NCBI GenBank assembly: GCA_023362775.1
Contig: JALMGJ010000015.1
Coordinates: 24,889,001 to 24,953,000 of the forward strand
Source: Charina bottae
Lineage: Eukaryota > Chordata > Lepidosauria > Squamata > Charinaidae
Length of the DNA: 64,000 bases
Direction of reading: 5' to 3'
The translations under genes were made by a program, and so were the position numbers. Shown here one piece after another: positions 22,250 to 34,880 of this stretch; position 1 is the stretch's first letter, and every line of letters begins with the position of its first letter. Below the pieces are notes generated by a model. That model ran no database searches, was not told the DNA's origin, and was given only the letters and a program-made list of their open reading frames with translations.

Positions 22250-23696
22250 AACAATCGCTAACACTTGAAATTAAGATGTAAATTAACATTTTGAGAGGCA
22301 CGTCTTGTCTCTTACCTTTTCAGTTGAAGCCTCGAGCCCTGAATGGTTTCCCGGAGACCCCTGCCCCTTCTTCTTCCTCCCAGGAAAGGTCATAACCTGG
22401 ATGCTTCCTCAGAGGGCAGGTATGTGCCTGTTAATCCCGGTCAGCCTCTCCTAAAGAGACGGAGAAGCAGGAACAGGTCTCGCTTGCCAGATGAGCCAAA
22501 GAGGCATTTTTTGCCTTGTGTCTGGAAGGTTCAGAGACGGGCTCTCTCTTCTAAAAGCAAAAAGCCAGGGGGAGAAGAGCTACTATTCCCATGATCCTCT
22601 TCCTCCCGTGGACGCTCCTGCTTCTGAGCTGATGCAGTCTATCTGGAAAGCAAAAAACCGGTCTTGCGGGAGCAGAGCAGCGACGTCCTGGTCCTGAGGA
22701 GGCCGCAACCCTTCTTGGCTCAGCCAGCCCAGCAGAAGACCTCTGCGAGGGGAAATAACAGGAAGGGGGGGAACTGGCCTTGGACTCACAGAAGCTCCCG
22801 CAGCACCTTGGAGGCAGCTGATGCGCCAGGCCCTTCTTTCCTCCGGGCCCCCTTCTATTTAGCATTCCGCGTATATACAGTATTTACATTCAGCTTTGGG
22901 GGAAAAGGAACAAAAGGGAAAATACAGGGTTTTCTTCTCTTTTAAGGGAAGTGTCCAGAAAGATTTCAGCGAAGTAAAGTTTAAAAAGTTACTAGATGAG
23001 CAACGTCCTGCAGCCCCCCACCCCCGCCGTGCCCCGCCTGAAGCAACTGATCCGGGAAGGAAAAGAGCAGCCCGGTACAATCGCCTTCCTTGTGGGATGG
23101 TTGCAATAGGCCGTCCTTAGACCAGAATGCACACAAGCTCACATTTTGGAAGCTGCGCTGAACACAGCGCAGAGATACCAGGTTGGGGAAGGCAGAAGTT
23201 AGCTCCCAATATGTCCTAAACTGAGCACAACGGGGCTGAGTGTAAAGTGGACCCCTCGGCCGTTCTTAGTTTCCAAAAAGGGGGACAGAGGCTTCCAGGA
23301 CACAGAGCCACAATTTCATTGGGCCTTGTTCCCGGCATGGCTTTCGGCATGAATGTGGAGTGGAAATCGGAGTCAACACAGAAGGCGTTCCCCTTGAAAC
23401 CAGTTCTTAAGCACTTCAGTTCTCCTTGAATTAAGGCGGTTATATTTATGTGTACTTGAATGCTGCTGAAAAAAATACCAAACATTAAATGGAAAATGTG
23501 ACAAGCTACAGAAAAATAGGTTATTGTATTACATATTTAGTAAAAATGCCTATAATTTTCCATCGTAAAGGAGCTGCGAGAGAATCAAATGAAACCATGA
23601 ACGCCGTTAATGAGGGGGGTGCAAGGTTTCAACCAGCAGGCAGTTTTACAGTTGAGACACCAATAAAGAAAAGGCCTTTCCCTTTACCAGCCAATT
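22250..23696. other. no gene recognised
   Basis: Unique sequence. The segment 23480-23610 is AT-rich and repeat-free. No protein domain was recognised. Confidence 0.45.
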
Positions 23697-23704
23697 GGCT
23701 AGAA

Positions 23705-23830
23705 CAGGGTTTCTCAACCTTGGCAACTTTAAGATGGGTGGACTTCAACTCCCAGAATTCCCCAGCCAGCCAGGGAATTCTGGGAGTTGAAGACCACCCA
23801 TCTTAAAGTTGCCAAGGTTGAGAAACGCTG
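23705..23830. mobile_element. MITE-A copy
   Basis: Both arms are nearly complementary over about 60 bases. Flanks GGCTAGAA (23697-23704) and GGCTAGTC (23831-23838) match at 6 of 8, with central TA. Confidence 0.9.
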
Positions 23831-23999
23831 GGCTAGTCTGAGAGCTAGCAGTAGTCCCAACATCACTGGGTACTTCCTGGCCAAGTGAGCTGGGCTCCCT
23901 CCAAGCTGGCAAACTTCAAGGGAAGGTGGCAGAATGATGGGCACCTAGTTGGTTAAAACTGGAGCAGATGAAGTTTGCAAAAGCTTTAATTGAAGTGCT

Positions 24000-24130
24000 G
24001 GCTGCTGTTAATTATATGAAAGGATGCGAGAGTGAGCAATGGGCTTTTTATTAGCTAATGAGGATTTCCATTTTTGATGTTTGAAAAGCTAATGGCTGCT
24101 AAATTAAAACGGTTTGGGTTTTTTCCACCG
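24000..24130. promoter_or_regulatory. candidate conserved regulatory element
   Basis: Repeat-free AT-rich block packed with homeodomain-type words (GTTAATTATATG, TTATTAGCTAATGAG, AAGCTAATGGC, CTAAATTAAAAC) in otherwise GC-richer DNA. This composition is common in vertebrate conserved non-coding elements; conservation itself was not tested. Confidence 0.4.
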
Positions 24131-25059
24131 CCCCCTACCCTGGCTCCCTTGGTTAAGAACTGGTGAAGGCGGCCCTCCAGCTTGGGGGGAAAGGGGAGGC
24201 TGAAGTGTGGGGAGAGGAAAGCACTGGGAGCCGAGCAAAGAATTGATTTGGTCTAAGGAAGCAATTTTGCCCTTTTAGCATCTCTGGCATGCACAGCAAT
24301 GCCATTCCCCCTCCCGCCTTGAGTCTGCTGGCCACGGTATTGTGCATTAAGGAAACGTACAGTAACTGCACCATTAAAATCATTATTCTGCTGAAAAGGT
24401 TCCCTCTGCTCTTCCCAGGACATCGCGCAAGTGTTTCGGGCAAGGGATTAGGCCACAGGGACCTGGCCAAGGGCATTTACTGCCATCCAGAGAATTTTCT
24501 AGCCTTGCCAAGTCCTGGAAGACCCACATTGGATTCCTGGGCTTTTTCGTAAAGCGCCAGGCATATGAAGAGGATGGGGGTGGGGAGAGGGGGCAAGAGG
24601 ACACCCCCCCCTGCAATTTTGCAATATGAAGGTTTGGGAAAGGTGGATGGAGGAAACCCAACGGGCAAGGGCCAGAAAGGCCACAACCTCGCTCTTCTAG
24701 CTGCAAGGCAAAATGCTCTGGGTATTTCCTTCTGAGCTGCCCTGTAGAAGCAGGAAAGCGAGCAGCCCCCCAAAATCCCTGGGCCCAGGAGGAGCCCCCT
24801 GCCTGCCTTGCCAAGCTTGCAAGCAGCCTTCCTGCCACTCCGAGAAGGTGGGCTGCTGCGGAGGGCAGAACAGACCCCACTTTTTTGACTCTGCCCAACC
24901 GTGGAGAGACACGAGTGGGACAAAAAAGGGGCCCACAGGATCACTCCCTCCTCGCCCCCCTTTGGTCAAAAACCCAACCCAGCCCCTTCCCGCCTCATCC
25001 TTTCCCCTCCGTCTGCCATGTGGGAAAGGCAAGCGTGGTAAAGCGTCAGCTATCGGTGC

Positions 25060-25450
25060 CCTGCCTTGATGGGAATAAAATATGCACTGAAAGACATTAA
25101 AATGGAGTAAATAAAAGAGATAAAAATGGAACAATCAAGCTGGGAACTTCTCCTCCTCTGATTAAAAAGAGGGGGGAGGGGGCCCCGAGGAGGGGGCGCT
25201 CCAGCCCTTGAAGAGGCAGCTGTGCAGGAGCCGAAGATTGATAAAGTCTCGGCTGCGGCTGCCTGTTTGCCAGAGATAAAGCCGGCTCCAGTCCTCCCGC
25301 TGTCCTCGATCCAAGCCTAAACATCAGTGTTAATACAGCCTGACAAACTGGCATTTAAGATAGAATAAATATGGGCTGGTGCTACTATTACCTAGACCTT
25401 ATTAATCTGCTTGCAGGCATTTAAATGGCGTTAAAAATATGGAGTTGACT
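25060..25450. promoter_or_regulatory. candidate conserved regulatory element
   Basis: Repeat-free block with AAAATATGCACTG, GTAAATAAAAGAGATAAAAA, TTGATAAAG, GAGATAAAGCC, CTTATTAATCTGC and GGCATTTAAATGGCG. Dense homeobox- and GATA-like words with sharp composition boundaries suggest constraint. A C13 run (25490-25502) follows it. Confidence 0.45.
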
Positions 25451-25502
25451 ACTCAGTGCTTCAATAGCGGCGCAATTCATCACGTTTCTCCCCCCCCCCC
25501 CC

Positions 25503-26630
25503 AATTGTCTCCAAGTCCGAAGCGACCTGCCGTTCGCTTGAAAGGGGCCTTCCAGGGAGCCGAGGGGGGCCCAGCCGAGGCCAGCAGGGGGCGATGCAGC
25601 CCGGGGGGAGCTGCTGCCTCCCGGAAGGGCTCTGGACGGGACAGCTCAGCTTTAGCCAGGAGGGGACCGCGGTGTCAGCCGCACTAGGTAGGCCAGTCGA
25701 GAAATCAGCTCCACGGGAAGCCCGGAAGAGCCCTTCCCTGAGATGGGCTCTAACAACAACCTTGCAAGTCTGATGCTGCTGCGCCACCCCCTCCTCCCCC
25801 TCGTGCCCCGGTGCTTCGGGGAGGAACCGGCCTGAGCCGCCTCTGAACAATACCTCGCTTTCCGGGACTGAAGGACGCTTCACCCCTCTTTGCCGAGCTC
25901 ACGGCTCCTGCGCAACGTCTGCCGAGGTCCGTCCCCTCGCGTTCCGCAGGCACCTGGTGCCGAACTACAATTCGCAGCGACCCCCGCCAACCTGGATATC
26001 AGCAGGCAGTGCTGGGAGGCCCCATCTGGAGGGCCACAGCTCTCCCCGTTCCTGTTCGGCCCAGGGGGTCTGAGGGGGAAGGTGGGGGACTGAAAGTCTC
26101 GCCCCCCCCCCCAATGACTCCCTAAGCCTGTCCTTGCAGACAGCTTTGCCTTGCCTCTCCCAGGATCGGAGAGGCCCCTTGGCGATTTTCTCACCTCCAG
26201 GCTCCCGCCTGAGGGGGGTGGGGGGACGGGGCCAGGGAGGGCAGCTGCCTGGGACGGGCATCTCTTCCCTTGTGCCACCTTGTTAGTGGGCTTCCTCTGG
26301 GAAGCCGCCGTGCTGTGCTCTCCAGGGGGCTTGAGTGGGCAGAGCCGTCCATCCTTGGCCTTGAAAGGGCTTGGCGGAAGGAGGGGGGACCCCGTTAGAA
26401 CGGGAGGAGTTAGCAAAGGAGGGAAAGTGGGGAGACGGGCAACCGGCTGAGCAGCAGCACCTGGCAGGCAGGCTGGGCCTCTGCTTCTAAATGACCCTCC
26501 AAAGGTCCCTTCTTAGTCCAGCCTCCAAAGGTCCCCTGTTTGCAGCAAGGGAGCCCCTTCCAGACCCTCCGGCCAGTTGCCTCCTTTCTCTGCCGTTTCT
26601 CCCACGGCCATTAGCCACCCTAACGATTTT
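25503..26630. other. no gene recognised; GC-rich block
   Basis: GC-rich and CpG-containing between about 25550 and 25970, with a C11 run at 26102-26112. It could be a small CpG island, but no splice-site pair or domain was recognised. Confidence 0.4.
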
Positions 26631-26634
26631 CCTC

Positions 26635-26765
26635 CCCTGAACTGAGCAGCTTAAATAGCATCTTTAATTGCCCCCATTGATGTATCTCTCCCATCCAGGC
26701 TTTGCTTCATAAGAGAGACACGCAGTCATTAAGAGGAGCTCTTAGCAGAATCAACTATTAATGAC
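26635..26765. promoter_or_regulatory. candidate conserved regulatory element
   Basis: AT-rich, repeat-free stretch with TCTTTAATTGCCCCCATTG, CAGTCATTAAGAGG and CAACTATTAATGACAC. Homeodomain-like words. Confidence 0.4.
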
Positions 26766-27924
26766 ACAGCCAGGCAGGCCGGGGTCTGAGGACAAGGACA
26801 ATTCCCAGGTTCCTTCGCTTGCTGGAATGACCGAGGCTCCCCCAGGAACCGCCTGGTCCAGCCCAGGAGGAGCAGGGTGGGCCAAGCCGGAAGCATGGCT
26901 CCTGCTGCCGGGGATGGCCCAAGAGGGGCGAAGTTTGCACGGGGCACGAACGCCTGCTTTGGCCCAACCGGAGCCTGCGAAACCATTCTCGGTCCTTGGG
27001 TCCACACGGCGAAGCTCCCTTCCTTGACGCTTAGCGTGGTGCATGGACCCAGCCAGCGCTGTGACCTGGAATGCCATTCAGCAGCGCTGTGGGCACTATT
27101 GGTATCGCCCACCCCATGTGGGCAAGTCGCAGAAACTGAAGGCTGTGTCTGTTATGATTTCAGGGGGAAACGTAAGGTCCCGCTGGAACAAATCAAGGTC
27201 AATCTATCTGAAGCAGCATCTGCTTCCTCGCCAAGGCCTGCCAACGGCTTCTGAGAAACAGAGGGAGGGCCTGAAACCAAGGCTGGAGTGCAGCAGCCGG
27301 ACTGCAGAGGTGCAGGGTTACTCAACCTGGAGACTTTGTCCTCTCCTCGCTGACAGCTGTGGGTAGACTGATCCTAAAACCATCAAACCAAGAACCGGAA
27401 ACATCCCTTTGGGCAGCAGATTTCGTGTATTTATGGTGTATGTGTACGTGCAGAATTGGGGGGAAATCGCAGCTGCATTCCGAGCAGGGCAGTCCTCAAA
27501 AGGTCTCCAGCGCATTGGGGCTTTAGACCTTACAAAAGCAGGGGCTGTGTGCATTGCCCAATTTCTGAAGAGCGGACACGTGGGCTTAATCCCGCTGGGA
27601 ATCACATCTTCAACCAGGACGAGGAAAGGCCTGGCTTTAAGTCCTGAGTGCATCTTGGCCTTGCTACGCCTTTCCAGCCAGCCCGGGGATTTTGCAGGAG
27701 ACAGCCGTGAGCCCAGCACATGCAGAACAAGGCTCCTTATTTTTCTCGGAGGTGGTCTCAGCCAGAGAGCAGCCCGGATCTGCGACATAATGCACCTCTG
27801 TGGGCTCTTGGTACTATGGTTTTTGCTTTAATTGTGAGGTTTCGTTTAAAACCGTTTTTCTTTCTCTTGCAAAACACTTAGGGAAGAAGAGTAGTGTACA
27901 TATGAAATGAAGTCATGCCCAGAG

Positions 27925-28080
27925 ATGGCCCGGCGTAACGGACCAGGATTCAGGTTGGGAAGACTTGGGTTCAGGTCCACCCTCAATCATGGGGACACGG
28001 TGTGACTTTGGGCAAGTACTTGCCCCAGCCCGGCCTACCTCCCAGGGCTGTTGTTGTTGCGGGGAGAAAATGAAGGGCCA
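27925..28080 (+). mobile_element. tRNA-derived SINE, MIR-like organisation
   Basis: AGACTTGGGTTCAGGTCCAC matches a polymerase III B-box region. It is followed by GTGTGACTTTGGGCAAGTAC and CCTACCTCCCAGGGCTGTTG, the core arrangement seen in MIR/CORE-type SINEs of amniotes. The A-box end is diverged. Confidence 0.7.
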
Positions 28081-28084
28081 TCTC

Positions 28085-28765
28085 TACATCCTTGGCAAGG
28101 CTCCGATGGTCAGAAGGACCAAATCCAGTCAGGACTGCCTGGCGGAGTGTGTGTCAGCAGCAGTCAGAATAATGCTGCACAGCCAGCTCTGTCCTGCCGC
28201 GTTTCCACCTTCATGCCCGCACTGTGAAAAGAGGCATTTCCTTCCCATCGTGCCATTGGCAACCCTTCGCAACAGCTACCTGATCCAAATGGAAAATCCC
28301 ACCTGGCGAGGGCTGCAGAGACCCAGGGAATGTAAACAGCCGCACGTCTGCTGGGAAGTGTGAATACATATTTGAACAAGCCAGGGAACCGTACCGTGGG
28401 GCTCTCGGTAAACAGGCACGCATCCGAGATGGTTCCGTATCTGGGGCGCCAGCAGAGAAGCCGCGGCGAGAGATATTTCCTCCTCCTGGAGACTTTGGCT
28501 GTTTGCAGCACCGCCAGGCGGCCTCTGGGCAGGAAGGGGATATTTGATGGTCTCAGTCTAGTCCCTAGTGGAGATTTAGACAAATGACAGACGGCCACGT
28601 TTTGCGGGCTGGCAGGGAGGGGGCAGCGGGGTGATCAAGGGAGGCGGTGCCAGGGGCAGGGCAGCTGCTGGCCTAGTCATTCTGCTGCCTGTTTGAGCTG
28701 GGGGGCTTTGCACCCCACCCCACCCCCGTTTATGCATTCATTTGAAAAGGGGTTTCAGCATTAGA
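28085..28765. other. no gene recognised
   Basis: Unique sequence; nothing recognisable in either strand. Confidence 0.4.
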
Positions 28766-28774
28766 GACCAGCAG

Positions 28775-29435
28775 CCAAAGATTTCAGACTTAGTTTGGGT
28801 TTGGAAAGGTTTTGGTTGACCACACGGACTGACGTAACCACAGTCGGTTGGGCCCAGACAATTTTCCAACCCCAAACCAAACAAATAAGCCATCGCAGTG
28901 ATTCACTGAACTTTCGGAAGACGGTTAAATGGCCCACGATTGACTGAAGGACCGAATTGCCTGGGCTCACAAAACACACCGAGCCCCGAATCAGAAGTGA
29001 GTTTACAGCACACACAGGGAAGGCATTTCTGCAACGGGCCAAGATTAGTTAGTGTCAATCTTGGTTAGGCTCTTTGTGATGTTATGTGGGTGAAATCAGG
29101 CTGTTTGGCTCAACATGAGAAGCCAGAAAATGGGTTAATAGTTATTAAGCCAACCCCGTTTCAGCCTATGGATGAGCGGCCACGTGAGGCGGGTCAACTG
29201 ATTGTTCACACAGCACATCAGATTGCGATTCGCCAACCAAGTATCCCCTGTCCCCCCCAAGAGCATCTTTCCAGCTTGGAGGGGGACGGGAGCGAGCTCT
29301 TTCACACCCCTCTGGTGTGTCCACCCGCTAAGCTAAGCTAAGCTAAGCAAAGCCATAATTTGAAGCCAGCCGATTCTATAAATGATAGTTTAAATAAACA
29401 GGGGCTTAGCTCATGTGTGAATCCAGCTGTTCCCT
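28775..29435. mobile_element. cluster of family C copies
   Basis: Family words recur: GGTTTTGGTTGACCAC near 28810, GTGGGTGAAATCAGGCTG near 29085, GTTCACACAGC near 29203, and GTGTGAATCCAGC near 29413. Probably two or more copies side by side or nested; individual ends are unclear. Confidence 0.5.
29327..29347. repeat. (GCTAA)n pentanucleotide repeat
   Basis: Four GCTAA units within the family C cluster. Confidence 0.85.
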
Positions 29436-29439
29436 CATT

Positions 29440-30815
29440 CCTTTATCTATGGGCAGGGTAAGCTTTAGTCCTTCGGGTGTCCCTGCCCGCCTGCCCGCCC
29501 GTCTCTCACTCCCGTTCTTTGCTTCTGAAAAAGAAAGCTCTTCTCCTGGTGATAATTATTAGAAAGTTCAGAGCAGAGGCAGAGAGAGAAAGAACCCCGG
29601 GAAAGCAAGCTATTAAAATCCCTGCACACAGCTTGCCTTTGCAGCAGATGTTGGCATAATTAGAGAGGAAAAAATTATGAAATTAATTTGTGGTTCAATG
29701 TAAATTTCAGCGATGGTGGGGGGAAGCATGGTTCCAATCACCTCTTGCGCATACATAGCAGCATGTGCCCATACTCACACGCGCACACACGAAACAGCAC
29801 ACACCAGCTGCTGGGGAAGTGGTAATTGTCAGAAGGTATCCAGGGGGAGAGACCGGTATGCAAAACAAGGAGAGGAAAGGAAATGGGAGACATAATTCAT
29901 CCTCTTAAAGGAACAGCCTCTCTCTCCCTCTCTCTCTTTGGAACGGGGTGGGTGGGGGGACTGAATGTTCAAGCATCTTCCAGAAAAAGGGGAGGAAAGA
30001 ATCAAAAAGGGGGTCTCCGAAACTCCCCACACACACCACGCTGGCTGGGGAAGGTGACAACTGCAGGGCCACAAACTGGAGGCGTTTCTGGGCTTCAAAC
30101 GAGCAGAACAAGTGCTCTGCGAAGGTATCTTAGAGGCCGAATTGCATCCAGATGCCCCTCGTTAAATAATAACATGCCTCAGTTCATCATGGGTTCCATT
30201 TTGGTTCCCTCCATTATTTATTAAACAAACATTCCATTTTCAGCCAGGGAATGTTCTAAAATTGCATGCAGTAGTGGTGGGCTGACCAAGAACCCAGAAT
30301 TCTCCTGAGGCTTGAGATGACCTTCAGACGTCTTCCGCAAAGTCCATGCCTTTAGCACATTGTCAGGTTCCAGGACGAATCCAGTGTCCTGCGTCACACC
30401 CTCTCACACCTCTTTCACCCAGTGAATGCGAACCTGCTGCGATAAAAGGCGCAGCCTCTTAAACGCACCTCTGCTTTAATATGCTCCGTCCTGCAAACAT
30501 CAGGCTGGTAGGAAGGGTTCCTACAAAGCTCAGCATGGGGTAATTTCATACTTTCACAGAGGGGGAAGCAGCCCTTTTGAACATCGTCCCAGCTACCAAC
30601 CTGGGCCATTCAGTGTTCCCCAAACACCAAACGACCCCGGTTGGTGGCTGGAAAAATGTTCAAACGGGCTGCTTCCCCCTCTTACAAAGACTGACCTTCA
30701 AGTTGAGGAGATGTCCATGGGGCTGCTGGTGCTAACTAAACCATGAGATCCATCCCAGGAGCTGACAGAAGACCCTGGTGTCTGTGGATGCTGTTTATTA
30801 AGCCACATCTTAAAT
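29440..30815. other. no gene recognised
   Basis: Unique sequence. AT-rich block at 29640-29715 (TAATTAGAGAG, AATTATGAAATTAATTTG) could be regulatory. A short CT tract lies at 29920-29938. Confidence 0.4.
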
Positions 30816-30823
30816 ACCTAGAC

Positions 30824-31013
30824 CAGAGCTTTCCAAACTTTTCATGTTGGTGACACACTTTTTAGACATGCATCATTTCATGACATGCTCTTACAGCAGG
30901 GCACAAGGCAGGCACTAGGACCTGCGTGGAATCCTGGCAGCAGCAGTCGTGACACACCCAGACACTGCAGCCGACACACTAACGTGTCCCAACACACAGT
31001 TTGGAAAGCTCTG
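30824..31013 (+). mobile_element. hAT-like non-autonomous element
   Basis: Ends CAGAGCTTTCCAAACTTTTC and ACAGTTTGGAAAGCTCTG are inverted repeats. The 8-bp target duplication ACCTAGAC is perfect (30816-30823 and 31014-31021) with central TA. 190 bp, no coding capacity. Same family, opposite orientation, at 39936-40173. Confidence 0.93.
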
Positions 31014-31021
31014 ACCTAGAC

Positions 31022-31910
31022 CTTAGAAGCCTATGGTACTTGCTCATCGCACAGGGTTGCAAATCTTCCAGATGGATGCAAAAACTTCAGTACAGCCCAG
31101 ACATTCCATAATGGTCGTTTGGACTTTCCTCGCTTTTAAAAATGAGGGTGCTTCTGCAGTGGTAGGTTTTGGCAGGACTAGAAAAGCAAACCTCATGCGC
31201 TCAGGAGGTGACAAAACCTTTCTGGAGCTCAGGCAGTATTTTCAGGACCAGGGCCTGGAGAACAGTATTGCTGTTAAGTTGACCCAGAAAGAAGAGCAGC
31301 ATCAGGTCCGGAGGAGAGGGAAACGCCCTGAAATGCTAGCGGCAGCAATCCAGGCAGAGAAGAGATGTGTGGGCTCAGGGCAAGTAGTAGGACCTCTAAA
31401 CAAGATAGCAAAGGTCTACATGCAGGCAGTGCAGGTTCAGGGAGATAGAATTCAAAGGGGACCCTGGCTGCATTTTTGTAACTGTTGGCAGTGAGTCAAG
31501 AATTTGGTCTTTTTCACAACTACCTGTCCCTTTGTTTTGGCCTTTGATGGTGACCTCCTGTCTGGGGGGTCTGTCTCCCCCCTGCAACTAGACTTAGAGG
31601 CAGAGTTGATTCCTGAGATTCCCGTTGGCCTACATTCAAATCCATCCTGTTGAGAACTCTCTGAGACAGCCCAGAAGTTCAACAGAGAAGAGAAGGATCA
31701 CCTTTGGAAACTTATCTAGTGCTTGAATTCCTAGTCCAGGATAAAGCTTAACTTTAAAATAGTCTGTGTCCTACCCGCCTCTTGCTATCTTCAAGTTGAG
31801 GAGCTGTAGAGTAGCTCCAGGCTGCAGCTAAATTCCCACACACTTGTTTGGGCTGGAGAGAAGGAGAAGGGCTCTTCTGTTGAATTGCTTGCCCTTCTGA
31901 TGCTCTCCCT
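31022..31910. other. no gene recognised
   Basis: A 153-codon plus-strand frame (31033-31494) starts just beyond the hAT element but shows no known motif. Its composition is unremarkable and it is probably chance. Confidence 0.35.
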
Positions 31911-31911
31911 T

Positions 31912-32010
31912 CACTTACTTACTTACTTACTTATTTATTATTTGAATTTATCCCCGCCCATCTCTACCATGGTAGACTCTGGGTGGTTTACAATCAGTTT
32001 GAAGGCACAT
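31912..32010 (-). mobile_element. LINE-like 3' tail, reverse, with (CTTA)n
   Basis: CTTACTTACTTACTTACTTA, then TTTATTATTTGAATTTATCC, CCGCCCATCTC and CTCTGGGTGGTTTACAAT. Reverse orientation of the tail family; the CTTA run probably grew from its AT-rich end. Confidence 0.65.
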
Positions 32011-32484
32011 TAAATGTCCTACCAAACCGACCACCCAACGTAGCTCATAAATTGCACATCTACCACCACCACCCCATTCTTCCAGTGTTATTTGGTCCTC
32101 CTTGGTGCACCTGACATTCTTTCACTGGAGTTAAGGCTGTTTCATCAAAGAAGCTTGGTTCCACTGAGCCCATTTCCCAGCCTTGCCCTTTAACAATCTC
32201 TTTAGCTACCTTGTCATTCTAGAACAGACTGGATCATAAAAACTGGCCCACTGGAAGCCACCATTTAGAACAGGACTAGTACTGTTTTTCTGGCCCCTGA
32301 AAGGATGTAGGGAGAAGCTCGGTTCAGTTTAGATTTCCTGGAATGGGGAGTAGCATCCATTGGCTCAAGACTGTGTTCGTTCGACAGTTCTAGATCGTGG
32401 GTAGTAACATGTTGAGGGCCACACTCCAGAAGTGAGGTTGGCCAGGATCCTGTTTGGGGAGCGGGTTCAGAAGTTTAAGGGTCT

Positions 32485-32595
32485 GTTTGGTTTTGGCTTG
32501 CTGTGCTGTGCTGTGCTGTGCTGTGCTGTGCAATCCCAGCCATGGTGGTTTATACAATAAACCATAGTTAAACCAAGCACAGGATATTCCAGAGT
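32485..32595. mobile_element. family C copy containing a (TGTGC)n expansion
   Basis: Begins GTTTGGTTTTGGCTTG and continues with GGTGGTTTATACAATAAACC. A pentanucleotide array at 32500-32531 sits inside it. Confidence 0.6.
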
Positions 32596-32599
32596 TTGA

Positions 32600-34780
32600 A
32601 TCCTGGCACAGAGTCTGTTCTTATCACTGTCATTGGTCAGAACTATCATGTACTTCCCGGCTGCTCTCAATTGGGTTGCGTTTCCGCGGAACCTGAGCAC
32701 ATGAGTCCATCTTCTTTCTCCGCTGGCCTTTCAAGGCTCTCGTGGATTGGACCACCACTGTAAATTCGTGTAAAGCACCTCCCAGTGCTTTGGAGGTGCG
32801 GGCTGTCTCCTCCAGTCTGTTTGTCTGTTTGAAGCCACCCAACTCTGGGTGATTCCCAATCTGCCTGCCTTTCCTCTGAAATATCTAGTAGAGATCCCAT
32901 TAAAAGGCTCTGCTGGTGGCCCCTCTGGCTCTGCCTTCCTCTCGTCTTTTCCCTTCTCCTGGCTTCAGCGGTTAACTAACAACCTGGCTCCAGCCATCCC
33001 CTTGAGAGGAGGGAAGCCTTGGTGTGCCGGGTGGCCCTTCAGAGGGAGCACCGTATCTCCCTTCCCGGGTACCCTGGGAGTTGCCTCCAGATGCCATTCT
33101 TGAAATTCCCCAAGGAGACTTTCCACTTGCTTGCAACTCTTTGCAGCAATTTTCACTCCCTGATTAATAAAGGGGAGGAGGTACACTTTTATTACCTGGT
33201 GGGTCAACATTGTCAGTATTTAACAGTGTTGCACTGTGGATAATTAAAGCCAAGTGCTTTGCTGCCCTGAAGGCCCAGCCTCTCACGGCCTCCTTTGCAT
33301 GCAACCCTGCTGAACTGGCCCTGGCCCTGGCGGGTGTGGTGCTCCTGCCCTTTAACCGTCGCAAGACAGTCTTGGGTGATGTTCACAAATTGGTGGTGAG
33401 GATCCTGCAGCAGCAATTCCTGTGTTTATCTTGTATTCTTCGGCTTTATGGAATCTGTTTGGGCTTAATTATAATTCTTTGTTTTCCCCACTGGAGAAAA
33501 TTATCATTGGTGGCTAGAGAACATGGAGGCTGCACTCAGAGCAGATGCACAGGTTTCCAGAGCAAGCCACGATGATGCTGTGTGTGTGACGAAGTCATTG
33601 TGCAAAGGATGCAAATGGTATCGTTTGCATCGTTTCCATGATGTCATCATGGTGCACACGACCTCACTTGCTACCCTTTGCTCCTATGGATGCCCATGAT
33701 GCCCATACATTTCACAAGGTTATGGAATAATGCTAAGGCACAAACAAAAAAGCCACCCAATTTGAAACTAACCAAACTTAGCAAATTGTGCTTGCAACAG
33801 CCATGTCTTTAACTGACCTGGCAAAGTGTGTTTGACTTATTCCTGGGCTAACTTATCACCTGTGGTTGGATGAAGCGATCAATGGACAAAGTTGCTCATG
33901 TAATTCTCCCCCCCCATACACCCCCCAATGGCTGTTTTAGCACCTGCCACTCTCCCGTGGGGGTGGGGCCTGTAAACGGCACCAGTGCTTGGGTACAAAG
34001 TCCCTGATCTGCCCAGGACTCTCAGCAGCTCTGGGCTTGATGTTGTCCTGAGACGGCAGCTTTCATCTCAGTATGAGGACAGCCTTTGCTCCCTGTGCCC
34101 CCCCCCCCACTGCCCCATATTGCTCACTGAATGTGGGCCAGAAGGATTGCGGGTGTCCTGGATCCTGATCTGGGTTCACCCACTCCACAAAGCTCCTCCT
34201 CGGCCTCTGACCGGCTGCATTCTCTGCCGGACAGGATTATCCAGCTGCTCACGAGGTGGATCAAAGGCCATCTTTGTGTGGAGAGATTCCCTTCGAGGCG
34301 ATTAGGGAAAATGCATCTGGAGTGCCATTTGCTCATCTGGCTTTGAGATTGATCTGGAAATCAAATTCCAGTAATCTGTTCTGCCATCTGGTGTCCTGTC
34401 TAAAAAACCTGGGCTGTGATGGGAAGTACGGGGGCTGTGGGAAAGCTGATAGTTCCTGGGAGCCACCTTAAAATAGGAGAGAGTTCACTGGGTGACCGAG
34501 GAATTTTTGGACGAAGAGGTGGCTCAGCTTCACACATGTATGTCTTCTTTATATCCAGCATTTTCTCTTGAGAGCTTAAGAGAATCCAGTCACCCTGGAC
34601 AAATGACTTCCACAACCAACCTGTGAGGCAGATATTGCTGAGAGACACCAACAGGTCCAGAGTGACCTTCTTTGAAACAGGACCTGCACCTGGGTCTTGA
34701 CCACTGTTGTAGCCATTACACACCGCCACGAATCATTCATTACTGATTGCACTGTTAAACCGCCATCCGCAATACCTCCT
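32600..34780. other. no gene recognised
   Basis: Unique sequence with a C11 run at 34098-34108. Frames to 121 codons (33210-33575) have no recognised domain. Faint family C words occur around 33730-33860. Confidence 0.4.
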
Positions 34781-34784
34781 GGGT

Positions 34785-34880
34785 GCTGATGTAAACCACG
34801 ATTTGCAAACCACAGTGGTTAGGTTCACACAGCATGCAACACCAAAACTCTACCACCCCATTGTGGCTTCAGGAGTTATG
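34785..34880. mobile_element. repeat family C copy
   Basis: GATGTAAACCACGATTTGC, AAACCACAGTGG, TTAGGTTCACACAGCATGC. Confidence 0.6.
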
